DNA from: CAJBLF01 sp964418415
GTDB taxonomy: Bacteria; Patescibacteriota; Gracilibacteria; Absconditabacterales; Absconditicoccaceae
Direction of reading: 5' to 3'
NCBI GenBank assembly: GCA_964418415.1
Contig: CAYQLB010000015.1
Location: 1-23,307, forward strand
DNA: 23,307 bases
The position numbers and the translations under genes are program-made. Every line of letters begins with the position of its first letter. Positions within the stretch are counted from its first letter, which is position 1. The notes under the pieces were generated by a model, which was not told the DNA's origin, ran no database searches, and was given only the letters and a program-made list of their open reading frames with translations. Positions 8,922 to 17,554 of this stretch are shown here, piece by piece.

Positions 8922-9813
8922 TACTTATCTTTTTCTTATACATCATATAGAGAAGATGGATTTTTTTTCTGATATCCATATGGAACTTTAACATATTTTT
9001 ATTGACTACTATACCTCGTCCTTTCTCTTTTAGTTGATTAGCCTTATAGATAACTATTGGTAATCGTATGAGTTGAATGAGGTATTCAAACCCTTTTCCA
9101 ATTATCCCTCCACAGAGAAATTCTATTATTTTCTTGAAATGACTCTTTCCTGATCATGATTGTATTCCGATATCGATACAATGTCTGCCTGGAAAATTCG
9201 GTAATAGGCTTTCTAGCCATTTATTGTGTTTATATATATTTTCTGGAGTTTCTTGATAAAGAGGTACTAGGTGTGCTAACCAATAGATGAAGTAGATATC
9301 ATTTTGCGGGAGCATAATATTATACAAGTTTTGGTGAGTATTGGTTACATAGAAGCTGAGGCAGAATTTTTTCTTTTTACCTCGTACTACTCCTCTTTTG
9401 AGTCCAAAGAGAAAAAACATAATTGCACTCCATAATCTTGCACGCCAAAGTGATCATTTCTTGGTTACGATAAAGATATCTATATCGGAATCCTTATGTA
9501 AGGCATTGAAGGTAATAGAGTTACAGAGATAGATGGATTGGATAAACGGTATTGATCTATATAATCGTGAATATTTTTTTATAAATGTCAAAAAACTTTC
9601 CATATGCTCGTTTTTTTTGTCCCAGCTGAACTTTTCCTCATCCGGAGGAAATTCTTGTCCTCTCAGAATATCTTCTTGTTTTTTCCATCATTTTTTCTCG
9701 AAAAGAAAATAGCTGTAATGGCGAGGAACTTCGTAATTCATGATTTTATAAAACACTAGATGTTGGTTGTCATCTAGAGTATTGGCTAGTGGGTGATTAT
9801 AGGTTTCGGCCAT
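8917..9813 (-). CDS. nucleotidyltransferase (pol-beta-like fold) family protein
   Basis: A 298-residue protein with three TGA codons read as Gly. The motif LHKDSDIDIFIVTKKGSLW (around residues 106-124) is the DxD metal-binding strand pair of the nucleotidyltransferase superfamily. It is followed by an arginine-rich helix and KKFCLSFYVT, as in a group of bacterial proteins annotated only as nucleotidyltransferase. NSITFNAL before the DxD stands in for the usual GS motif. The middle contains DIYFIYWLAHLVPLY and is hydrophobic, so membrane association is possible. The substrate is unknown. The stop is TAG at 8917-8919, at the edge of the palindromic element. A perfect 7-bp palindrome overlaps the start codon. 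Confidence 0.65.
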
Positions 9814-9830
9814 ATACTATGTATAGTATA
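9813..9830. promoter_or_regulatory. palindrome at the nucleotidyltransferase start
   Basis: TATACTA (9813-9819) and TAGTATA (9824-9830) are perfectly self-complementary around TGTA, and the first base is part of the start codon. On the minus strand TATACT resembles a -10 box, but it lies too close to the ATG to give an ordinary leader. It could be an operator or an RNA hairpin hiding the start. Confidence 0.3.
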
Positions 9831-9874
9831 AAGTGAGGATAGTATAGGGAATGACAAAAAGAATTCCATCGGTT

Positions 9875-10417
9875 TTATGCTAATGTTTTTATTACCTCTT
9901 CAGTCAGGCTTTTTGTACGATCATAGTGTAAAGTAATGAATCACATATTTTTTGCTGCTTCGATATTTTCCAAACTATCATCGACGAATAATATATTTTC
10001 TGGATGTTCTTTTAGTTCGGTTATCAATTCTTCGTAAAACTCTTTGTTCGGTTTTTCAATTCCCTTATCTGCAGATATCAGAATATAATCGAATTTTTCT
10101 CTCAGTTCCATATTGTCAATTCGTATATTGATTGTAGAAAGATGATTGCTCGCAATAGCTAATTTGATATTTGGCAGATGATCGAAAATTTCAGGATCTC
10201 TCAGATCATAGATGTTTTTGATGATATCTTCTATCATCTTTTTTATTTCTTCTTCAGAAAGATTGGTCGCTTTTTTTGCCCATTCATAATATGCCTCATT
10301 GGTATTTATTTTACCGAATTGGCTTTCCAAAATTTCCTCTTTTTCCGATAAAGGATAATCGTTCTCTTCCATGAGAACGCCTCAAAGGTCGAAGATTATT
10401 GCTTTGATGGTGTTCAT
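9875..10417 (-). CDS. HAD-superfamily hydrolase (class IA-like)
   Basis: A 180-residue protein. Motif I is IIFDLGGVL (D10; one Gly is TGA at 10382), motif II is IAIASNHLS, motif III is the Lys of KPNKEFYEEL, and motif IV is ENILFVDDSLENI with two adjacent aspartates. That is the full HAD catalytic set for an aspartyl-phosphate phosphatase mechanism. The second Asp of DxD is replaced by Gly (DLGGV), which is normal for the YihX-like or haloacid dehalogenase-like subgroup. The C-terminal AAKNMGFITLHYD uses TGA at 9941 for Gly. The substrate cannot be predicted. It lies 20 nt downstream of the prepilin-like gene and may share its transcript. Confidence 0.88.
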
Positions 10418-10436
10418 ATGATTTATGTCTAGTAAA

Positions 10437-11072
10437 TTAGTTATCCCAATCAAGACAATTATTACCTGTGAATGCTAAACATATTTGTTTTTTTATACTG
10501 ATCGTTCTTGTATCACTTTCAAAATATGCTATAGTTTTACATCCCGTTCATGTGGTGTCACATTGGAAAAACGTATTTGCTCAGGTGCTTATCCCAGCTC
10601 CTGAAAGTGAAAATGATAATCTATTTTGAGTTTCCTGTAATCATTTAGCTATAGTCACGGAATATTGATTTCCACTCATCAGTATGATATAATTATTGCT
10701 GCTACAATAATTCCCTCCGTTTCCTGTTATGGAAATACTACTATATATAGTATACGTATTTCCTTGATCTTTGTACCCCAACTCTATCATCTGTATAGAA
10801 GGAGTAAAGGTGATAATGTAGGTTTCAGGAAATATTGCTGTTCATCAAGAATTCACTGATTTACTACTTATAGCTGCATGCAAAAAATTATTTATTTCTC
10901 CGTAAATAGTCTCTATACATGACTGTCCGTAGAGGATATCTTTATTTTTTATTTGAAATGAAGATCTGAATGTAACGAATAAAATTCCCACAATCATTAT
11001 GACAATGAGTATTTCTAGAAAGCTGAATCCTTTCTTTTTAGATGATGGATGATAGATGATAGATGATTTCAA
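10437..11072 (-). CDS. type IV prepilin-like protein with class III signal
   Basis: A 211-residue protein with five TGA codons read as Gly. A 15-residue basic leader ends KKKG, followed by FSFLEILIVIMIVGILFVTF. This is the prepilin peptidase site (G/F cleavage, Glu at +5) and the hydrophobic pilin helix. The rest is beta-rich, with CSSNN, a CDTTGTGC pair and C-terminal CLAFTGNNC that could form disulphides, and a short RLSFSLSGAGIS segment. It is probably a minor pilin or pseudopilin of a type IV pilus, processed at the inner face of the membrane. The leader codons lie within a heptamer repeat at 11041-11068. No other pilus gene is in the window. Confidence 0.85.
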
Positions 11073-11166
11073 ATTAATTTTAGATTAGAGATGATAAATG
11101 ATAGATTTAGAAAAAAATTTTATTATGGACTATTATCATTTAAAATTTATCATTTATCATTGTTTT
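11041..11166. repeat. heptamer array spanning the prepilin 5' end and the dnaN 3' side
   Basis: In one 7-nt register: GATGATG, GATGATA, GATGATA, GATGATT, then AATTTTA, GATTAGA, GATGATA, AATGATA, GATTTAG, and further right TTTATCA twice (11146-11159), the opposite-strand form. The register holds for about 120 nt. The first four units are inside the prepilin gene; the rest fill the gap to dnaN. Nothing else is recognisable in the gap. Confidence 0.65.
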
Positions 11167-11170
11167 ATAG

Positions 11171-12304
11171 TTATGAGTTAATAAGTGGTCTCACAACGTA
11201 TCTATAATTTGTTTCGTCTTTGTCCATAAGGATTAATGGCTTCTGGTTATCTACAACGTTGAATACCAACTCCTCTCCTTTAATGATTTTGATAAAATCA
11301 GTGATATATTTTCCATTGATTCCGAATATTACTTGAGGTCATTCGATAATAGCAGGGATGGTGGTCGTACCAGCTCCTTTATCTGTTTTTCCTGAAGTGA
11401 TGATGATACTATCTTTTGTGGTTTCTATTTGGATATAATTATTGATATCTCTTGTGAGGATACCAATCTTTCTGATAGCTTTTTCACAAAGATTTTTATC
11501 TACTAATATTTTTGTGTTAAAACTTTTTGGCATAATTTCTTCTCTGTCATATTCAGGAAAATTTCATTGGATCAATAATGAGGTAGCTAATATTTTCATA
11601 TCTTTTACTTGTACTTGGAATGCAATTAGATTTTCTGAATATTTTACTGTGATACTCTCCGTTTCGTTGCTTGTTGCATATTCGGAGATTTTCTGGATAT
11701 CCGTCATGGTTATTTTGGGTACAATCAGTGCAAAATCATTTTCTTTTACGCTGGATTGTGCTTTAAACTCAGATAATCTAAAAGAATCGGTTCCTACAAA
11801 AATAAGATTCTCTTCTTTTGCTTTGAGCAAGACTCCTGTCAATACTGGACTGAAATTTTTCTCAGTTACCGCATATTCTACTTTGGCTACACCGTCTGCG
11901 AATACCTGAGTTTCTATATCCATGCTATTTTCATTAGGTACTTCAGGTAATGCTACATATTCACTTGCCGCGATGCCGTTGATGTCGAACGTATCTTTAG
12001 CTGATTTTAATGTCATAATCTGTGATTTTTGATCGACGCTCAATTCTATTTCTTTTTCTTCTATAGCTTTGATAATATCGGAAAACATTCTTGCATTGAC
12101 GGTGATAGCTCCTTCTATAGTTACTTTACATGGCATTTCTATCTCGATGTATTTTTCCATATCTGTTGCTCTCAAGAGCAATGAATCGATAGATGCTTTG
12201 AAATAGAAGTTTTGTAAAATCGGCAAAGTTGCATTTTTGGATACAAACCTCAATCCGAGATCTATAATCTCCATGAGTTTAGCTGTTTCGATTGTGATTT
12301 TCAT
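11171..12304 (-). CDS. dnaN: DNA polymerase III beta subunit (sliding clamp)
   Basis: A 377-residue protein of normal clamp length. It opens MKITIETAKLMEIIDLGLRF and has LPILQNFYFKA, the first-domain boundary NARMFSDIIKAI, SPVLTGVLLKA, the SFRLSEF segment of domain II, and a third domain ending YRYVVRPLINS in place of the usual YVVMPMRL. TGA codons at 11561 and 11336 are read as Gly; the first gives IQGNFPEYD, matching the conserved GxFPDY motif. The clamp encircles DNA and tethers the polymerase. Here dnaN is not beside dnaA but between uppS (63 nt upstream) and the prepilin-like gene, all on the same strand. Confidence 0.96.
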
Positions 12305-12367
12305 GACTCTTTGGCTGAAAAGTTAAAATGTTTGGAAGGTTAATGTTTTAAATTATAACCTATTGAT

Positions 12368-13069
12368 TTATTTTCCATAGTTACGTAAGTCTGCCATTTC
12401 GTCGAACCATTTCAAGGCTTTTTCGAATTCAGGGATATCAAATTCCGGACATTTTTTTGCAGTAAAATAGAGTTCGGCATATCCTATCCATCGTGACATA
12501 AATCCGGAAGTTCTTTGTGCTTGGTCTCCTTTTGTTCTAATGACCAGTTCGATAGGTGGAACGTTTCAGAGATCTAATGATTTGGTTATATCGTCTTCCG
12601 TGATTGTGGTCAGATCATTATGTTCTTTTGCGAGTTTATGTATTCCTCTAAGGATTTCATCTCTACCGCCGTAATTGATAGCGAAGACGAAATATCTATC
12701 TGTATCGTAGGTATTTCTTTGTTGTTTAGCCAATAAATATTCTCTGAAATCGTCGGTGATGCCGTCCAGATTTCCGATTGGCTTAAAATTGATTTGGTGT
12801 TCTTTGAGGAATTCATCGAGGTCTTCTTCTACGATTTTGTACATCGTCATAAGGAAATCGTATTCCTCTTTTGGTCTTTTTTGTGCGTTTTCCGTACTGA
12901 GCCCTCGGAGTGTGAATACTTTCACATCGGTCTTGGTGAAGGTATATTGGATCAATTCCACTGCTCTTTCGTAGGAAATCATGTAGGATTCCATAGTCGA
13001 TTTACCGTTTTCCTTTCATCGTGTTCTATTCCCATCGGGTACGATAGCAACGTGTTTCGGGTACTGCAT
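12368..13069 (-). CDS. uppS: undecaprenyl (polyprenyl) diphosphate synthase, cis-prenyltransferase
   Basis: A 233-residue protein with TGA-encoded Gly at 13016 and 12563. Family motifs in order: HVAIVPDGNR (catalytic Asp12), FTLRGLSTEN-KRP, YFVFAINYGGRDEI and IELVIRTKGDQ-RTSGFMSRW-YAELYF. It adds isopentenyl units to farnesyl diphosphate to make the C55 lipid carrier for cell-wall synthesis. It is divergent: the Trp-Ala of DGNxRWAK is missing, and the HxxG His seen in E. coli UppS aligns with a Tyr. The RTxGxQR substrate motif is altered to RTKGDQAQR. It lies upstream of dnaN in the same direction and has its own promoter-like region. Confidence 0.9.
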
Positions 13070-13102
13070 ACTACAAGTTAAGAATCAAAAATAATAATGC
13101 AT

Positions 13103-13140
13103 ATTATAATTCTCTCATCCATAAAATCTTACAGATTTTA
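13103..13140 (-). promoter_or_regulatory. uppS promoter region with palindrome
   Basis: A perfect TATAAT (-10; + strand ATTATA at 13103-13108) lies 33 nt before the uppS start. About 13 nt further upstream, where the -35 box would fall, is a perfect 8-bp palindrome TAAAATCT-TAC-AGATTTTA (13122-13140), and no consensus -35 is seen. The palindrome may bind a regulator or be a short hairpin. Confidence 0.4.
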
Positions 13141-13398
13141 TTGGTGTTTGAAATACAAAAAAAATCCGATAATTTGCATGGGTAGTGATATAAATTTAGC
13201 TCGAATATGCAAGGGAAATATAGTTACCCTCAATAACTGTTGTAACCATAATTTCGACATCGTAAAAAATCTTCAATGCTTCTATTTTTTACTCTGTCTC
13301 AATTATAGTTTGCCAATCGAATTATTTATTCGTTTTGGCAACTATATAATCTTCAATCAAAAATATGAAATATATTTTTGAAAGAGAATATAAAAAAA
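13141..13398. other. non-coding spacer with a long hairpin
   Basis: No supported gene. At 13310-13341 TTGCCAA-T-CGAAT pairs with ATTCG-TT-TTGGCAA around loop TATTT, a 12-bp nearly perfect stem of unknown role. A short minus-strand frame at 13224-13325 contains RSIEDFLRCRNYG, which recalls an alpha-CTD-type helix-hairpin-helix, but it is too short to call. Confidence 0.4.
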
Positions 13399-13420
13399 TG
13401 CTTACGGGATACCGTAAGCA
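13391..13420 (-). terminator. intrinsic terminator of prs
   Basis: TGCTTACGG (13399-13407) and CCGTAAGCA (13412-13420) form a perfect 9-bp stem with loop GATA. On the minus strand it is followed by seven T residues. It lies 10 nt past the prs stop codon. Confidence 0.9.
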
Positions 13421-13429
13421 TAGTATTGT

Positions 13430-14392
13430 TTAGAAAAGAAATAATTCTTTTACCGATTTTCCTTGGATGTTCCTTCGGATCGCTTTTGCAAATAAATCTG
13501 CACTTGGTACGATCTGTAACTTAGGAAAATCATGAGTGGAAAGATATTCTTTTCCTTTTTTGAGCGAATCGGTAACATAGCACATATCGATTTCGGATTT
13601 CATGATATTATCATACGCATCTCCTGAAAGTACTCCATGAGTGGAAAATACCTGGACACTTTTCGCTCCTTTTTCTTTGAGAGCGTTGCTAACTTTGCAG
13701 ATAGTTCCGCCTGTGTCTATGATATCTTCGATGATGATAATGTCTTTTCCGTTTGGATCACCGATTACCATTACTTTGTCAACTTCATTGGCTTTTTTTC
13801 TGTCTTTGTAACAGACCACCATTTCGGCATCGAAGTATTTCGCGTATGAAGCTACACGTTTTGCTCCTCCCGAATCCGCTGATGCAAACATCAGGTCAGG
13901 TGTTTTTATCTTATTGATCAGTGGAGCAAAAAGATAGGATGCATAAAGATTGTCTACGGGAATCTCGAAGAATCCCTGGATAGCGTCAGCATGCAGATCC
14001 ATGGTGATAATTCTATCTATTCCTGCTGCTTCCAATAATTTGGTACAGAGTTTGGCAGTGATAGGTGTTCTTGCTTCATCTTTCCGTTCTTGGCGAGCAT
14101 TGCCAAAATACGGTATAACAGCATTAACTTTTGCTGCTGAAGCCCTTTTTGCTGCGTCGGTTAGCATTACCAATTCAAAGAAATTATCAGCAGAAGCGCT
14201 TATTGTAGCATTGGTCGGCTGAATGATGAATACATTTTTGTTTCTTACATTAGCACCTAATTTTGCTTTGTATTCGCCATCAGCGAATTTGGTATACTCT
14301 ATAGGAGATATTTCATATTCACAGAGATGTACGATTTCTTCTCCTAATGGAATATTTGCTCTACCAACAAAAAAAACGTTTTTTTCGTCCAT
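13430..14392 (-). CDS. prs: ribose-phosphate pyrophosphokinase (PRPP synthase)
   Basis: A 320-residue complete frame with no TGA codon. It converts ribose 5-phosphate and ATP to PRPP, the precursor of nucleotides, in the cytoplasm. Landmarks are FADGEYKAKL, the flexible loop YFGNARQERKDE, the metal-binding MDLHADAIQGFF, and the PRPP-binding loop IIIIEDIIDTGGTI. Length is typical of class I enzymes (310-320). It has its own promoter and a strong terminator, so it is probably monocistronic. The absence of UGA among more than twenty Gly codons fits a highly expressed housekeeping gene in this genome. Confidence 0.97.
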   Translation of the reverse strand: MDEKNVFFVGRANIPLGEEIVHLCEYEISPIEYTKFADGEYKAKLGANVRNKNVFIIQPTNATISASADNFFELVMLTDAAKRASAAKVNAVIPYFGNARQERKDEARTPITAKLCTKLLEAAGIDRIITMDLHADAIQGFFEIPVDNLYASYLFAPLINKIKTPDLMFASADSGGAKRVASYAKYFDAEMVVCYKDRKKANEVDKVMVIGDPNGKDIIIIEDIIDTGGTICKVSNALKEKGAKSVQVFSTHGVLSGDAYDNIMKSEIDMCYVTDSLKKGKEYLSTHDFPKLQIVPSADLFAKAIRRNIQGKSVKELFLF

Positions 14393-14438
14393 ATGGTTTT
14401 GTTTTTGGTTATTATTGTATTTTGGTTAATTGAAAATG

Positions 14439-14466
14439 ATAATATATTTTTTATTTTATAAGTCAA
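14439..14466 (-). promoter_or_regulatory. prs promoter
   Basis: On the minus strand TTGACT (-35, 14461-14466) is followed after 16 nt by TATTAT (-10, 14439-14444), which ends 46 nt before the prs start codon. Both boxes match the housekeeping sigma consensus at five of six bases. Confidence 0.65.
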
Positions 14467-14482
14467 TCTTAATATACGATAC

Positions 14483-15970
14483 TTATACTATTTCTCCATA
14501 GAGTTTGAATGGTACTCATTTGGTGATTTTGACTTGGATGAACTCCCCTACTTTATACATAGCTTGAGGCTTTAAGTTTGAGGCTTGAAACTGTACTATA
14601 GTTTGTTTCATATTGTCTGTATATCAATCGATTGATAAAATATTTCCTTGTTTCAATGTAGAAATATTGTTGATGAGAACGGTTCTTATTTTTCAGATTT
14701 CCTTCTTATTGTTTTTTAAGGAAATGGTAGTCAAGACGTCGTTGAGTCTCTTTCGTCTGTCTCGTTTGACGGAACGTGGAATATCGTCAGAATAATTTTT
14801 TGCTGCAAATGTTCCCGGTCTGGGAGAATATATTCAGATGTAGATCATATCGAAGTTTCCGTACTTTACGAGTGCTAAAGTTTTTTTAAAATCGGCTTCG
14901 GTTTCTCCCGGGAATCCTACGATAATATCCGTCGTGATGCTGATATCTCTTTTGAGCTTTCTGATGTTAGCGATAAAATCCTTAGCTTGTTGGATGGTAT
15001 ATCCTCTAAACATTTTTTTCAAAATATTTTCTGATCCAGATTGTAATGGTATATGGATATGTGGACAGAGCTTTTCTTCTTTTTCATGTAAGGATAATAA
15101 TTCTTTGCTGTAATAGGTTGGATATGGTGATGTATATCTTAGTCGTTTCAATCATTGTAGTTTTAGAACTTCTTTGATTATCTTTACAAATTCTGGATGT
15201 TTATTTACGATCTGTCCCAATAATACAATCTCTTTGGCTCCGTTCTTTAGATGAATTTTTGCTTCATCGACAATATGTTTGACGGAAAAATATCTTTCGA
15301 ATCCTCTTGCATACGGGACGATACAATAGGAACAGAATTGATTACATCAGGTTGAAATTGGAATATAGGCCGTGGTTTGATGAGTGTTCATCGAAGTTGA
15401 CATTCAGGCAGGCATGATTTTTTCATATTCATTGATCAATGCTTTGTCGTATGTTACTTTGTATCCTAATTTTTTGAGTATCAATGGTAAGAATCCGGTG
15501 TCGTCTATTCTCCGCATTAGTTCTATGTTTTTTCGTTTCTGGGTGAGTTTATGAAAGAGTGGATTGAAGGCATTGTTGATCGGAATGATTTCAGAAGATT
15601 TTTCTGATGATGTCAGAAGATTGATTTCGTCGGTGGTGAGTCAAAGTATATCTGGTTTTTTGGTTTGCAATGATCACATAAAATTTCCAACTTTCAACTT
15701 TCAACTTTCAACTTGTAACTTTGAGTTTCTGAGTACATGTTGTATCATACAACCAGTGATCCGAACTTTCTGATTTGGTTTGATTGTTTTTAGTTTCCCC
15801 GTGATTTTATCTTCGGCCTTTTGTCTGACAGAGCACGTATGAAAAATAATAATGTCTGCATCGTCAGTTTTTTCTGTATATAAAAAACCACAGTTGGTGA
15901 GTACTGCTCTGATTCTTGCCGCATCGGCATAATTCATCTGACATCAAAAGACGAGTATGTGGAATTTCAT
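14483..15970 (-). CDS. miaB: tRNA-2-methylthio-N6-dimethylallyladenosine synthase MiaB (methylthiotransferase)
   Basis: A 495-residue protein with 11 TGA codons read as Gly. The N-terminal UPF0004 domain has its three cluster cysteines in FGCQMN (C10), FHTCSVR (C46) and TGCM (C74). The radical-SAM triad is CNQFCSYC (C209, C213, C216), followed by IVPYARG. HIHIPLQSGS and DIIVGFPGETEADF are family motifs. The C-terminus (GEFIQVKITKGVPFKLYGEIV) is the TRAM domain. It inserts sulphur and methyl into i6A37 of tRNAs using two Fe-S clusters. The UGA in FGCQMN and in TGCNQFC match invariant or near-invariant Gly. Two heptamer arrays interrupt the coding sequence (14559-14593 and 15688-15722). A related RimO or MtaB function is less likely given the FGCQMN motif. 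Confidence 0.93.
14559..14593. repeat. heptamer repeat inside the miaB 3' region
   Basis: Units ATAGCTT, GAGGCTT, TAAGTTT, GAGGCTT, GAAACTG in 7-nt register. It encodes the linker FQASNLKPQA just before the TRAM domain, a place that should tolerate insertion. Confidence 0.55.
15688..15722. repeat. heptamer tandem repeat inside miaB
   Basis: Three perfect CAACTTT units (15688-15708) followed by CAACTTG and TAACTTT. It encodes SKLQVESGKLKVGN just after the third cluster cysteine, outside recognisable family motifs. Since 7 is not a multiple of 3, gain or loss of one unit would shift the frame. Confidence 0.8.
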
Positions 15971-15999
15971 CGCATCCGGGTGAAAATAAGAATGGTGGA

Positions 16000-16027
16000 A
16001 GTGTATGTATTCATTCGATGGAGTCAA
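16000..16027 (-). promoter_or_regulatory. miaB promoter
   Basis: Minus strand TTGACT (16022-16027), 16-nt spacer, TACACT (16000-16005), ending 29 nt before the miaB start. The -35 box and spacing are the same as for prs. Confidence 0.5.
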
Positions 16028-16045
16028 TAAAAAGTGAAAAAAGTA

Positions 16046-16075
16046 TTGTATTTTTTACATAAAAACATATATGTT
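16046..16075 (+). promoter_or_regulatory. possible promoter of the small + strand gene
   Basis: TTGTAT (16046-16051), 18-nt spacer, TATGTT (16070-16075), 47 nt before ATG 16123. It is divergent from the miaB promoter. The match to consensus is moderate. Confidence 0.35.
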
Positions 16076-16122
16076 TGTCCCAAAACAAAAATACATAATA
16101 ACATTCACTAAAAAATCTCTTA

Positions 16123-16497
16123 ATGAATATTAACATTCAAAACACTCATGTACCAGATCTTCACAAAATTCTTTCCGAAGTTATAGGCAAGGAAATACCA
16201 AGATCGGTTGTGTTTAGTCCGCAGAAAGTCGATGCGATTATGAAAAAAATCGAACATGGATCGCTGAGATTGAGTCAGATGGATAAGGATATGAAAATTA
16301 CCCATACCAAATGGTATCAGTGTAATATAGAGCATCATGAAATTCTTATAGATGTTCTTGTTCAGATTGCTCCTGATAAATTCGCTATCTATTTTCTTAA
16401 GTGATTTATTTGCTGTATGATTATTTCATGCAGCTTTTTTTTGTTTGCAAACTCTCACCTTTTTCCTATCTTTTCTGTGTTTATTTTTTTTCTCTAG
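16123..16497 (+). CDS. small protein of unknown function
   Basis: The frame opens at ATG 16123. It gives 93 residues to a TGA at 16402-16404, or 124 residues to TAG at 16495-16497 if that TGA is Gly as elsewhere here. The first 93 residues look like a normal soluble protein: DLHKILSEVIGKEIPRS, then KVDAIMKKIEHGSLRLSQMD and EILIDVLVQIAPDKFAIYFLK. The 31-residue extension is Phe- and Cys-rich and hydrophobic, and a strong terminator hairpin lies inside it (16412-16442). Conversely, the TAG sits one base before the ATG of the next gene, which would suit translational coupling. I give the code-25 end, but the true C-terminus is open. No family was recognised. Confidence 0.6.
16412..16442 (+). terminator. 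intrinsic terminator
   Basis: GCTGTATGA (16412-16420) and TCATGCAGC (16426-16434) pair over 9 bp (one G-U) around TTATT, followed by eight T residues. It starts 7 nt after the TGA at 16402-16404 and precedes the next gene's ATG. Confidence 0.75.
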
Positions 16498-16498
16498 T

Positions 16499-17482
16499 AT
16501 GATAGCATTGATTTTTGTGATAGCGCTTGTTTTGTTATTTCCTCTTTTCTTTCCTGGATATTATGTGAGCGAATTACTTCTCAGTTTTCTTCCTTATCTT
16601 GCTGGAATTACCGGTCTTATTTCTCTGGTAAGTCTTGTATGTTTCAGAAAAAAGATGAAATCCTGACAATCTCTTCATCTTCGTTATTTCCGAGGATTTT
16701 CGTTGTTGGTATTCTGATTTCTTTTTTTGTGGTATAGTAAACAATTCAATCATTTTTATAGTACTGAACCGTTCGATGATACGTATTCTTCATGATCATT
16801 AACCGTGCTCTATGCTAATATTCATAAAGATAATGTTGAGTATTCTGGTATAGAGCAACTTATCTCTGATACAGATCCTGATATCCTTATGTTCGTTGAG
16901 TTTGCTGATCATCATTATATACATCTCAAAGATTTTTTAAAAACAAGGTATCCGTATACGAACAATACTACTCGATCCAAAACCTTTATTTGAAGTATGG
17001 TGTTTAGTAAATATCCTATTAATAATAAGGCAGATGATTTCCCTCAAGGAGCTTGGAGATATGGATATTTTTCTATTCCTTATCAAGGACAAGATATGTA
17101 TTTTTATCTTGTACATACCAGCTCTCCTGATAGCTATAAGCATTTTGTGATGAGAAACGACCAGCTCCGTACATTTGTCCATGATTTTACGATCCACGAA
17201 TCTGACAGAAAACACGATAATATCATAGTTTTCGGTGATTTTAATATCACGCCGCGATCATCGTATTATTCTGTTTTCACTCAAGTTTTCTCTGGAAAAT
17301 TATTTAACGTAACTTGTCGTATCCCTTTTCTCTTTACTTGGACTTTGAAAGAGTTTCCTCTCTTGTCCGCTCATATCGACCATTTTCGAACAACTTCCTC
17401 TTTTGTTGTCTCTTCATTACATTCCATGGATATTCCTTGATCTGATCATAAAGGATTTCTTACTACCTTACAGCTAAAATAA
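16499..17482 (+). CDS. endonuclease/exonuclease/phosphatase family protein, membrane-anchored
   Basis: A 327-residue protein with five TGA codons read as Gly. The first 85 or so residues form two or three hydrophobic helices (MIALIFVIALVLLFPLFF; LLSFLPYLAGITGLISLVSL; FSLLVFGFLFLWY). The rest is an EEP (DNase I/exonuclease III-like) domain: VLYANIHKDN with the first Asn, FVEFADHH with the metal Glu, YLVHTSSP, VFGDFNITPRS, HIDHF and C-terminal GSDHKGF with the catalytic Asp-His pair. The TGA codons at 16994 and 17438 fall between recognisable motifs, and the latter gives the Gly of GSDH. The domain probably faces outside. The substrate may be nucleic acid or a phosphoester and is unknown. ATG 16499 was chosen; a TTG at 16445 or an overlapping ATG at 16352 is possible. 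Confidence 0.82.
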
Positions 17483-17495
17483 TACTCATAAAAAT

Positions 17496-17523
17496 TTGCA
17501 AAATTCATAAAAAACCGTATACT
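17496..17523 (+). promoter_or_regulatory. promoter of the TIM-barrel gene
   Basis: TTGCAA (17496-17501), 16-nt spacer, TATACT (17518-17523), 31 nt before ATG 17555. It lies directly behind the stop of the EEP gene. Confidence 0.6.
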
Positions 17524-17554
17524 TGAGTGTGATTTATTGTTTTTTCTCTAAACA

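Noticed and set aside
8787..8972. Plus-strand frame of 61 residues
   Set aside because: It lies wholly within the palindromic element and the end of the nucleotidyltransferase gene; no protein features.
13224..13325. Minus-strand fragment with RSIEDFLRCRNYG resembling an RNA polymerase alpha-CTD helix-hairpin-helix
   Set aside because: Only 33 residues, no start codon and overlapped by a hairpin; could be chance or a decayed relic.
13097..13381. Plus-strand frame of 94 residues
   Set aside because: Low-complexity, Cys/Phe/Ile-rich composition, no ribosome binding site, and it spans the uppS promoter and a hairpin.
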